A stretch of DNA of 64,000 bases from Phyllostachys edulis (Eukaryota; Streptophyta; Magnoliopsida; Poales; Poaceae): positions 33,469,298 through 33,533,297 of the forward strand of contig CM070563.1 in the NCBI GenBank assembly GCA_036346405.1. Direction: 5' to 3'. Both the position numbers and the translations under genes were made by a program. The notes beneath the pieces are model-generated. The model was not told the DNA's origin. It made no database searches and was given only the letters and a program-made list of their open reading frames with translations. Each line of letters opens with the position of its first letter. The stretch's first letter is position 1. Shown in pieces: positions 23,540 to 34,698 of this stretch.

Positions 23540-23963
23540 AAACAATGGTAACCACGTACCCGTGGTGGACAAATCTGGATAATGCTCACGTATGCGAAAC
23601 TCCAACTCCCCAGTAGCCTCTCCCTCGGACTGAGGAGACCACAACACACAAATGTAAAACGACGCTTGACCTAACACTCAACCCGGTATTTCCAGGTACA
23701 CATATCAGAATAAAATCGAAGGTAAGTCCCTACTCGATGGTCAACGTCTTTAACTAAATCTCAAACTTTGAATGGCTTAGCTGTTCACTCAGCACCAGAA
23801 CATACCAGACGTTGCGTACTTCACGTATGTACCCAAGACGGTCAAAGCGATACGCCAACTTCCTAATTTTTGCAACTCGAAAATGAACGAATGTACCTGG
23901 GCCACCTTCCCCTTTGGTACGAAAGCACACAACATGCTCAAAATCGAACTCTTCATCTAACAA
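23540..23963 (-). pseudogene. Element E remnant of the pol C-terminus
   Basis: On the minus strand the 69-codon ORF 23963-23754 ends with KLAYRFDRLGYIREVRNVWYV. This keeps the spacing of the integrase C-terminal segment seen in element A. In another frame, WSPQSEGEATGELEFRIREHYPDL-like sequence at about 23.57-23.64 kb matches the end of gypsy polyproteins just before the purine tract. Stops and frameshifts break it. It shows that the element descends from an autonomous gypsy family. Confidence 0.55.
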
Positions 23964-26900
23964 GAGACACCTCCTTTAAACAAGAATGCACAACAAAACT
24001 GGTTCTTAAACCACCGATTCACAAAGAGAATCCAACTAAAAATATAGAGTTCTCATCGCATCCACGCAATACTAACTCTCCACCAAAAGGGTAAAACCCC
24101 AAATTTGACAATTCATCACGAAAACAATCCCACTTTCTAAATAGGCAGTTTACGAATGAATACCACGAAAGCCAAAGGAGAAATCACTCGAATGCCCAAA
24201 CCAAGTACTTCTTTTGGTTTGTTTGAATTGGAAGGAATCAAACATGCCAACAAAGCGCCAACTCAAAGTGCGGAAGACACCAGTCAACAACACAAAACTC
24301 AAACAAGGAACAAGAAAATGCTTCACTACTCGAGGAAACATTCCTTTTCTCGATTTCTCTTTTAGGAAATAAACCGCTCTCGAACCTTGGAATTCGAATT
24401 CATCGCTTACCACACGAGCTTAAACCTCTTAATTAAACCTCCTCAAATTATGCTCAAACTAAAATACATCATCCACACCATTGTGGACAAACTCTATTGA
24501 ATCCACCAAATACTCTAGGCAACTCATCCTACTGACGAAATTAATTTGATAGAAGGCACCCAAAGCTTCACAAAATAGGTCCCACGCAATCACATTACCT
24601 CCAATTTTCCAGAATAACAACTCAGAATCCTCAGTACACCCGCTCATGAACTACATCAAAAGGGTTCTATCAACAATCATTCCACTACTTAGAATACTCC
24701 AGTTTTCTATCTCCTCTACACACAATCTTTGGGCGACCAAAAGTCTAGCATAAAAATGCAATGCCCAAATTTAACCTCCAAGACCTCTACTATGAATTTC
24801 TCTTATAACAGATAGTGAAATCATCGGATTAAATCTCTAACATCCCCACAAATCTAACATACTCACTCATTGACATTATCAGGAATCACCCACACATAAT
24901 CGCAATACTTTCCAATTGCGTTACTCAATAAAATTGATCAAGGTTTCCATACCTTCGATAATCCTCAACCATTCAACATGAACTGAAGTTCTGGAATTTC
25001 ACTATACCATAAGTTCTACTCAGTCGTAACACTATTCAGATTTACTTCAAAGCCAAACATTCCAATTGAATCAACTTTCCTCTAAGAGGTACAGGTCAAA
25101 ACCAATTCATCTTCTACTACTCCTCTAATAGCTTGGTAGCAAAATCTCACCACTACCATTACTTAACCACCACCCAACAGTTGCCAATTTATGCTTTGTA
25201 AAACTTTGCAACATAAAACTGTTGATCATTTCTCAAAAAAAAGAGGCAAACAAGGACAAGTTTCGTCACATAGGAAAACGTTGCTCTTCACAGCGAGCAC
25301 GAAACCAAAAGAAATAATCTGGTAACGAGGATCTTGGAAAAACTAAAGTTGAGCTCACAGCTGAGGGAACACATCCCTCAAAAAGGAATTAACAAGTAAC
25401 AACCAATAAGAAAAATGACATTACGATTCAAACTCGACATCTCTTGAGCGGAAAGAGCAGAAAGTTTAGGCATGATTCAAATAACCACAAGTTACAAAAC
25501 TTGACTCAAATTCTCAAATACTTCTACTGCACTCTTTCCTTTAACACTGAAATTAGTCCTTGAACTAACAACACTTTGCCACAATGAACAAGGTAAGGTC
25601 TTTAGTCCAAACCACAAGAACTAATTAAAACCATTAAAATTCTGCAACACATCATATTTGCTCGGAACAGATCAACTACTCATGAAACATGAGATCCAAA
25701 TGATCTCAGCCACAAAACTCGAAATATTTTTATTTACGGGATTTCACGGAAAGCAAACGGATTAATTTTCTCTTGAAGAAATCAACAAAAAAAATTTCCT
25801 TGATTGCAACCTCACTTTGCGAACTCAAACCAAAGAGCCTTTAAGACTAAATCACACGAAACTCTTAAGAAGCAATAGGACATTCCCATACACCATTTTA
25901 TTTAAAATAATCTTAGCTACCAGAATATTCATGAGTTCCAAAAGATCACGAAAACTAAACTTGAAGTATTCTCATTTAAGCGATATCACCAGAGGCGATC
26001 AAATTACTACAAGTATTAACATCCATCTCACAACAATAATTTGAAAACACCTCGAAAAACCCACGCGGAAAGAATGGGTTGAATCTTTCTCAAAGGAAGA
26101 GGCACATGAAAACGATTTTCACCAATTAGAAAATCATTTACCACTCGCAATGAACACAGGACCAAGGGGAAAACCAATTAGGCAATGAACTCAGAAAACA
26201 TATGTGAAGTCCATAGTTGAGGCCACATGACCCGCATGAAAAGAAGATCAAACTCCAAATAAGAAGAAGGTATTGCCTTTGAAAGTTAGAAATCTCAATG
26301 TTTCAAAAGCATAAGGTTTCAACAATCTTAGTATGTCAGGAAAATAGGTGAATCTAGCACTTATGTAAGATCATCAAGTAGATGTTTACGAGTTAGTTTC
26401 ATTTTAATATTCACTCTTCTTAGAGCCCTATTGATTCCAATCAGGAATAAATATATTCTAAATCACAGCTCGCCATGCAATCATTGCAAGGCAACAAAAA
26501 AATTAACCAGCTACGCTACTGAGGACATCGGTTAAGATTAATTATGCATCACGCTAATAATCCAACTTGATGTCATAGATTATCAATTAGCTTATTTACT
26601 TACAACCCCTCACATAACACCACAAAACCTTACAAAGGGTTTCGACACTTTCTTTTTCAAAGAGAGGTTCTAAACTCCAACACTCCAACTACTCCAAAAG
26701 AAATGAGCAGGGTCAAAACTTTCTTCAATGAACTTTGTAAAAGATAATTCCCATTCTCCAAAATACCAAACGGATAACCAGGTTACCTTTATCAACAAGA
26801 AAGATAGGACTATCATGAAAGAGAATGATCTTGTCAAAAATAACGTTTACAAGTAGCAAAGAGAGCTCAACAGTTAGAAAGACAAGAATTGTTTCGAAAA

Positions 26901-27754
26901 ACAATAGGGACCAGCAAAAACCCATACTCAACCATTTTATTTGATTACAATCTCCGACTTAACCACAACAAGGCACCACAAAAGGATTTTAACACTTTTC
27001 TTCAGAAAAGAGATGCATTAAACTTCAACACGTGGAATGATCCAAAAGAAATACATGGAACCAAAGCTTTCTCATGTTAACGAACTTGCAACAGAAAACT
27101 CGCATTATCCAAACTATCAAATGAGTAAATGAGTCGTTCTTTTCAAATGAGAAAGAAGGAACAACCATGGAAATATCAATATTGCCAATTGACGAAGATC
27201 AAAAGTAGTTAAAGCAACTCAACAGTCGAAAAACAATAATTGTTTCAGAGAACCATTAAAACCCATTGAAACTCATCAACTACCATGAACCACGAACCCA
27301 AGAGAAATTCATCAACCACCACCGGACAAGAATTTGCCAAATTCAGAAATCAAGGAAGAGAACAACTTTCTAAAGCAACTCACGCTTAACACCTGAAACT
27401 ATGGTACTCGGGCTAACTACTCCCCTAACCACGTACCACAAACGGTAGTGTAACCTAGTGAATCCCAGAGTAACAACCACGACCTCCACTTCTTATCGTC
27501 TGTTATTGACACGCATAATCAATATAATCAATTATGAATATATATGATCATCTCATGACAATCATAGAATAAATTCATAGATATAGAATATCATAACATA
27601 TCGTAGATTAACAACCAGAACGATAGTACAGAAGCAATTCATTACAATACAGCATCATGAATCATACCACTAGAAATACGGATGCAATGGATTACCCAAA
27701 CCCCACCTACTATGCACAATGTGTCATTTTAATAACTTAATTACCACGGACCTA
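23964..27754. other. Element E interior without recognisable genes
   Basis: This is A/C-rich sequence on the + strand with only short ORFs and no RT, RNase H, integrase core, protease or gag motif that I could find. It could be heavily mutated pol or foreign filler as in LARD elements. Confidence 0.6.
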
Positions 27755-27756
27755 AA

Positions 27757-27772
27757 GCCCGCTCTGATACCA
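27757..27772 (-). other. Primer binding site of element E
   Basis: On the minus strand TGGTATCAGAGCGGGC starts two bases from the LTR end. This is the standard initiator Met tRNA type site and fixes the element's minus orientation. Confidence 0.88.
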
Positions 27773-27774
27773 AC

Positions 27775-29814
27775 TGTAACACCCTGGCTATTCGGAAGCC
27801 AGAATGTTACCTAAATAATCTAATATACAACCATAATGCAGAAGATTTTAAACAATAACTCATCTATGGACATAAAGAGATCAATATAGTCTGAATCTAA
27901 ATAAGTATATCAAAGGGGTGATCAAGGATCACAAGCAGTACTTAATCAACCATAACATGGAGAAATATATCAACCACATCTAACTTTATTTATTACAGTT
28001 CAACGCTTAACGAATGAAAGACATAACCAAGTCCTATTATTGAAACTAGAGTATGGTGAGATGAATAATTAGTGCGTGTCTACTCCCTCCCAATAGAGCC
28101 ATCATCAATGATCACCTAAAATAAACAAACAAAGCAAGAATGAGTCCGAGACTCAGCAAGTACAGTAAATAATTGGACATACAACAAATATGAACAAGAC
28201 AACATCTTTAAAGAGTATGAACATAACACCAAATGAATATATGAATGAATGGAATGAATGGATTGAATGAAATGAAAGGACTGCACGCATGCTTATACCG
28301 GTATAGCTAGTGACACACCCGTCGGTGTTCACCTAAGCCCGCATTTAACAAAATGCGGGGATCCAAATCTCGTATGAAGAACGTTTCATATGGGTGTCCA
28401 AATCTGCCCACATTGGAATGGTGGGTCTTACGTGCCCATCCTGGAATCGATGGGTCTTCATAATCCACTCCTGTGGATGAAACATGAATAATGGATGCAT
28501 GGAATGAATTATGAATAATGAAAGACATCATCTCTAATCATGGAATTAACACATATGAAAGGAACTCGAAGCCTCTCCACCTACACAAGTAAGTACTCGA
28601 AATAAGAACAACATGGTACAGGACACTACCAGTAATATTCTACAACACCTTCCCGACAACCCAAGAATTAACCAATAGACCTATTCTGAAAACAGACAAC
28701 ACCATCACAGAAACGCATCTGGACAGCAGCATGGAATAACTCATAACTATTGATCTGGGACTCGGAACGAGGTGATCCCAGATCCTACGGAATCTTAACT
28801 AACATATCTACAAAATTCTAGTTGACAAGATCTCCCAATTCGGCCAAAATAAAATGCTAACAGGAAGAAGAAAGTATAAGACAGATTCTGTCTAGACGAA
28901 AAGGACAGCAGTAAAGAACATATCACAACTTTTGATCTACAACTCCGATTAGGGCGTTCTTTACCATTATGGAAAGGTTAGCAAAATTTCTACAATAACG
29001 TAGTTGGGTGAAAACCCTGAATCTTCCATTATCATAATCATAATTTAGGATACAACTTGATAGTTCATCCTCGTCAGGATTTCAGGATAGCGGTAAAGAT
29101 GAGACCATAAATTTTGATCCGTACGTTGGAATTTAGTGTTCTTAGCGGCCACGGAAAGCTCAGAAGATTATCTAAATATCTCTAGGATATGGAAACCTCC
29201 AATTCGGCCTCTAAGAATCCGAAGTTGGCCACGCAACAATCTGGACAGATCTGAAATTGTAACAGCATAGCTTCGATCCAATCCAACTAATCTAATTTGC
29301 ATCTATTAATCATCAAATAGTGGGGAAAGCACTTCGTTACCCTTGAAGACCCGCGGGAAGACGATGATCTATCCTCGAAGAATCCTTCTTCCCCTTTCCC
29401 CCTTTTCCTCCTTCTTGGCCGACGGCAGTCACAAGATCTCTCCTTTCTTCTCCACATTGGCCGACGGCTTGGGCAGCACCAATGGTGGGGAGGAGATCAC
29501 GGCAGGAGTAGGGGACAGCAAGGAGGCACAAGAGAGGGGAGGAGGCAGGGTGGCAGCTTGGAGAGGGAGGAGATGGGGTCGGCCAAGGGGTGGAGTAGGC
29601 TAGGGTTGGGGAGGAGGCGCCTCCCCCCTTTTTGTCCCACTATGGTTGGCCCAACAAGGCCCCCCTTGGCTTGGGCCGGCAGCCCAAGACCCAAAATTTC
29701 TCCAAAATCTGAATTTTGATCGCAATTCCAGCTCTAAACCATGTTGCAGTCGAAATTGAATAAATTTCCCTCTACCGAATATTATTCTCTTTAATTGAGA
29801 TTCGAGGTATTACA
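27775..29814 (-). repeat. Element E 5' LTR (2040 bp)
   Basis: It matches 21270-23463 closely. It lacks about 25 bp near 27888 and about 150 bp near 28565 relative to the other LTR. It is followed by target duplication AGAGT. Confidence 0.92.
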
Positions 29815-30756
29815 AGAGTGATCTAATAAAACAAGTTCTAGCATAATTAAAGATATATGATTAAAGCATTCACCAAGCCACACCTTAATTCTAAGCCAAT
29901 ACTAAATACAATCCTAGCTTAAGCAATTGATCTCATTAGATTGTTAGAAAAGTAAAGATAAAAGAGATAAACCACAATGGAGATAAGATATATTTTTCCC
30001 GTGGTATCGAAGACTTGCCGATCTTCACTAGTCCACGTTGAGGAAACTTGAACGAATCAAGTCGGCTCCACACGAGCACTTCCCTCAATCACTAGAGTTG
30101 CTCTTCCTCCTCTCCGGAGATGGTGAGCACACACCACTTCACAATTTTGCCGGGTCCCTTCACAATCTCCTTTGAAGAGATCACCGTGCAAACTTCCTCC
30201 AAGCCGTCTAGGTGCCGACAAGCACCAAGAGCAATAAACCACATTGTTTGCTTAAGGAAAATCAAGTGTCAACAAGATCAAATAATGATGCAATGCACTT
30301 GAATGCTCTCAACTACCTCAAAATGAGAATTCAAAGCAAATGGGTAGTAGAAAGTGATCTAAAAGCTCAAATGTATTCAATGAGGTTCAATATGCTCAAA
30401 GGTTCTGAGCTAGAGGTAGGTGAGGAGGTATTTATAACCCCCACCAACAAAACTAGCCATTTGGAACAAATCCCTGAAAGATCAGCATTTGCGGTAGTAC
30501 TGCTGCACAAATCCGGTACTACTGGAACCACTGTTCAATGGTCGACTACTGTTCATTAAATGCATCTGAAATAGCTGTTATAAAATGATGCAGTCATACC
30601 GCACTCACAAGCACTGGTACTACCGCACGGCAGTAGTACCGCTTGGCTAGATCGGAACTACCGATTTCTAGAGATTTAAAGAATCAAGAAAAACACCCTC
30701 TCTGGAAATAATGTACCGCTATGTAAAATCCAGTACTACCGACCTGCAGTAGTACT

Positions 30757-32947
30757 TGTAATATCCCAATTATATTTAAGAGAGAAAAGTGTTTTAGAAA
30801 GGAGGATGGATTTAGAAAATGTTTTAGCAATTGCTTCGGGGGGGAGGGGATTTTACGTAAGCGACAGAACCTGGACCATAGGCTTTCGGCCCATGGTGTC
30901 TAGCCCAATTGGGCAGCCGGCCACATAGGAGGGGGGAGCCAACCTTAATCCCTCCCCTCCCATGCGCCACCCCCTTCTCCCCCCATTCTAGCCGCCACAC
31001 CCCCACAACTCCCCTTGTCCAGTGCCTCCGCTCTTGCGCAGTCTTCATCATGTCATCGATCGGAGCATCAAACTTCATCTGATCGGGCTCAGACATGGTC
31101 AGTGTGTTCTTGACTTGTTTATATTAGATTTGTACAGTTGGATTGAGGATTAGTTGAGAGCAGCACCTATTTTAATAGGGGGGTTTTCAGCTTGGACCAC
31201 TACAGTTTTAGCACAAAACAGTTTTGGTAGATGATCTATTTGATGGTGAAACGATCACGGCTTGGGCTGACATTTTTACAGTTTGTAGAGAAATCATGTA
31301 AGTACATTCCTACCAATTTTCATGCAATACTTATCTGTGTTTTCTGATATCTGAGCTAATAACCGAAGGGGACAGAACTGCAGTTTTGGAGTGCAGATCG
31401 GTTTTCTGCTGATCGTTTTGCGCTGTGGTTTTGGGTTCTGTAATGAAGAAATATGGATTTGTCATATTCTAAAGAATTGTATATCTTGGTTTTTTCTTTC
31501 CGTAGATTGCTCGATCATAAAATTTGGATGAACCGTTAGAAAGTTATGATTTTTGCAATGCACTATCGAGTTTACATCGGGTTACGGCGCTTGTAATGTC
31601 GATTGATTAAAAATAGTTAACTATCTAACTAGGGAACTTGACCAACATGACTACTGTATATAATTCTTTAAGGTTTCCAGAGAAACCAAGAATGCAATTT
31701 TTGGATTAACATAATGAATCTTATTATTATTTGAGTATTGCTATCCGATTCGAATTGTCTTTGGATGCGCTTGTGGAAAAATCCTTAACTTGATTAGATT
31801 AAATGGCATAATTAAATTTTAGGAGTAACTAGGAAGTGGGAGAAAGCTTCCTGTAGATTCTGAAAATATCATAGTTCATCGTATTTTTTGGGTAGATTAA
31901 AAGTTATGAAATTATTGGATGTTGGATTCATATAGGATCGATGTTGTCTAAGTGATTGTTTTCAATTGCTATGGCCAGCGTTGTAACTGAATATATACCG
32001 TAGGTGGCTTAGCATCGGGTGTGTTGTCTTCTTCACATCAACCTAGTCATCGTAGCTAAAAGGCAAGTACACCTTAGAAGGATTTTGAATGTCTGCCGTT
32101 ACTACTTGGCTAAGTGACTTTTGTTATGGTTATTCATGTGAAGTATGAATATTTTCCATTGCTTATATGTTTTCGTTAATTGATGATGGATATTGGAAGT
32201 TATTCATATTATTTCATTTCAAGCATTCATGTTGGAAAGACTCATGAGAGTGGGCAATGAGATCCCCATATGTAAGATATGGGCAATGAGGTTGCCGTCT
32301 AAAAAAGGATGGGCTTTGGGTCCTCGGATTTAAAGAATGAGGGCATGAGTGAATACCGATGGGTGTTACTCTCCGCTATACCGGTATATGCAGAAGTGAA
32401 GTAGAGACATGTGCATAATTTGCATTGCATTCATCACATTTGAATATGTAGTTGAATTATTGAGAATGAGTTGTCATTGATATGATGTTTTGTAAGTCGT
32501 TTATTTGTACTTGCTGAGTCTTGGACTCAAGCTTATTTATTTGATGTTTTAGGTGGCGTTGATGACGGCATACTTTGGGAAGAAAGTAGGACATAGAACT
32601 TTTGCACTTGTGTAGCACTTCACTCCACTTCAAAATTCCTTCATTTTGGACTTGTAATATTTGAATAGGTTGTGGTTCCCTTAGTTCCTCATAGCTGATG
32701 TTATTGCTAATTGTTGTTTTCCCTTAAATGAAATTTACCGATAATGCCATTTATAATTATTTAGATCGAATTATAATTGAATTACGTTTAACCGTATTGC
32801 TGAAATTTATGAATTTCCTCTTTATCGAATGTTTAATCGTGACGCCTAGAATGTAGTATTACTTGAGTTTGATGTAGAAATTGTAGTGATATTTAATGAT
32901 AGTAGTTGTAGGTGACATCTTGGCTTTTGCTAAGCCGGGGTGTTACA
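30757..32947 (+). mobile_element. Solo LTR F1 (2191 bp) inserted in LTR D
   Basis: It starts TGTAATATCCC and ends GGTGTTACA with near-identical 5 bp flanks GTACT and GTACC. No interior is present. It is the counterpart of F2 at 55633-57817, which keeps a perfect GTACA duplication at the same site. Internal motifs (a TATACCGGTATA palindrome and adjacent GACGGGTGT-type sequence) are shared with the LTRs of element E, so both belong to related gypsy families. Confidence 0.85.
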
Positions 32948-33570
32948 GTACCGCTCAAGAAATACGATCATACAGTTTTTGGGGAAAAGAAAAACTCCCA
33001 AAAACACACTCTTTGGAAAATACATACCGCCAAGTAAAAAAATTATACTACCGCCTTGCGGTAGTACCGCTTGAGAAGTGCGGTCATACCGATTTCCAGG
33101 AGAGAACAAAAACTCCCAAAATGTGTTCTCTGGAAAAACATACCGCCAACTAGAATCCGGTACTACCGACTTGCAGTAGTACCTCTCATCAAATACGGGC
33201 ATACCGATTTTCAAAACATTTTTCCAGATGCAATTCTAAATGCAATGCATGTCATTTGGTTGATCAAAATGGCACAAAATAATCTTTCAAGCTACTAGCC
33301 ATGATCCCTCTTTATAGTACGGCATCTAGCATACAAATTCGATCTTTTCACCAAATACCGAGATCGGTAAAAACTATAAAATGATCCTTAGGCTTTAACA
33401 ATACCTCTGTCTTGAGCCATGTCGATCTTTATCACCTTTGCATTGCTTTTTCATGTCATCATTCAAATTCCAAGACTAAACCTTTAAAATATCTTAACAC
33501 ACACATTAGTCCTTTAACATATTGTTGACATTAATTACCAAAATCATTTTTAGGGGCCTAGATGCTTTCA

Positions 33571-34025
33571 ATCACCCACGAGTGCATGTTACGCCGCGCT
33601 AGTTGCGTATGCACTTGCAACAAGCCCATTCTTCTGCATAGGCCCTGCTCCCATGTCATGGCCGCATGTTCGACGGTGGTGCAGCATCCCAGCCAGTACC
33701 TCTTTGACTATTTCAACAAGGAGAAGATGATACAAACCTGAAGTGCAGAGATATATGGTTGCGCCGTGGTTGGCCATTTGACCTTGGACCAACTTATCTG
33801 GGCTGCGGATATTGATAGGCTGAAGGGAAAGGTTGGCCAATGACAGTTACGACGCATCAGAAATGACATGGACAAAGCAGAAGCCAAGTGTCGTACGAAG
33901 AAGTGCTTCATTTGTAGGGGTCTGGGCACACCTTCAAGAAATGTCCTATGAGAAATCCTCAGGACGAAGGAGACATCGGTACTCCAGACGTCGCCACGGG
34001 GACCTCATCCGACCGCTCGACTTGA
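33571..34025 (+). pseudogene. MULE G transposase, C-terminal part: SWIM finger and CCHC knuckle
   Basis: After the ATCAC duplication the frame begins with HECMLRR and a SWIM zinc finger (CVCTCNKP...LLHRPCSHV, about 33600-33665). A region rich in basic residues (LRRIRNDMDKAEAK) follows, and then a CCHC knuckle at about 33901-33950 in which one base is missing, shifting the frame. A TGA at about 33842 corresponds to CGA in the second copy at about 58220. The frame after the knuckle ends TGA at 34023-34025. These domains follow the catalytic core in plant MuDR-like transposases. Confidence 0.85.
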
Positions 34026-34457
34026 GGCGGTCCAAATGGGGGACATTGAGGTTGCGACCACGGGAAAGGTTCATCCAGTTGAAATATGTGGTGCCCAATG
34101 CTTTGTAATATCACTTTGATTTGTAAAAAGCTAAGTGTTATGACGTTGTGTTGATTGTTATGTAATATCAATATGATTTGTCTACAAAGTATGTGACAAC
34201 GTTGCGCTGATTGTAATGTCATTGTGATTTATTGACAAAAGATGTTATGACGTTGCGTTGAATGTTATGTAATGTCATTGTGATTTGTCGACAAAAAATG
34301 TGCTTGGGAATAGTCAGTAGAAATTTTGATTTATCGACAAAAGTTGTTATGACGTTGTGCTGAATGTTATATAATATCAGTGTGATTTGTCAACAAAATA
34401 TCAGCTCGAAAATACTCAGTACAAAAGAAGTGGAGAGAAATTTAAAAATGATTGTTT

Positions 34458-34698
34458 TCCAAATTTTAAAATTAAAAAATTAAGGATAACTATCGCCAAT
34501 TGAATTGGCGATAGTGACATGTCGCCAATTCAAATGACGACATGGAGCTCTAGGTACTATTGAACCCCCCGTCACCAGTGGCTAGGCACCTATCGCCAAT
34601 TGGAATGGCGATACGAGCGCCTAGTTTTGTAATTTTTTATTTTGACTATTTATTTTTGTAATTATTTTTTAAATTAATATTATTTAAAAAAAAGTTCG
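34458..34698. repeat. MULE G right terminal inverted repeat
   Basis: It is the inverted partner of 18325-18570. It contains a perfect palindrome at 34489-34515, with arms ACTATCGCCAATT around a central G, plus further TATCGCCA/TGGCGATA motifs. It ends in AAAAAAAGTTCG; the same end is seen at 59078. Confidence 0.88.

Larger units (their letters stand above)
21270..29814 (-). mobile_element. Element E: decayed Ty3/gypsy element with intact LTR pair and mostly non-coding interior
   Basis: Two LTRs (21270-23463 and 27775-29814) flank a 4.3 kb interior, and AGAGT is duplicated at 21265-21269 and 29815-29819. A minus-strand PBS lies next to the right LTR, and a purine tract (GGGGGGTAGAA on the minus strand) lies next to the left LTR, so the element is oriented minus. 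The LTRs are only a few percent different apart from deletions of about 25 and 150 bp. The interior has no ORF over 90 codons. Only its last 0.4 kb shows polyprotein remnants, so it looks like a LARD-type or strongly decayed non-autonomous copy. Confidence 0.88.
21186..33570 (-). mobile_element. Solo LTR D inserted in MULE G transposase (span includes nested E and F1)
   Basis: On the minus strand it starts TGAAAGCATCTAGGCCCC at 33570 and ends ...GATCCTATA at 21186. The 5 bp ATCAC is duplicated at 21181-21185 and 33571-33575. Removing D and one ATCAC rejoins the transposase in frame just before its SWIM finger, which strongly supports both boundaries. D's own sequence totals about 1.65 kb (21186-21269, 29820-30756, 32948-33570). 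The terminal CA appears mutated to TA. It carries many short GGTACTACCG / CGGTAGTACC motifs. The start resembles a widespread grass LTR type (from memory). Confidence 0.8.
18325..34698 (+). mobile_element. MULE G: Mutator-like element with about 240 bp TIRs, carrying nested LTR insertions
   Basis: Inverted repeats at 18325-18570 and 34458-34698 enclose a transposase gene read on the + strand (19354-21185, then 33571-34025). The gene is split by solo LTR D (21186-33570), which holds element E and solo LTR F1. Without inserts the element would be about 4 kb. The right end matches the right end of a second copy at 59078, and the two flanks diverge immediately outside, which fixes that end well. 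The left end is approximate, and I could not find a clear 9 bp target duplication. Confidence 0.85.
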
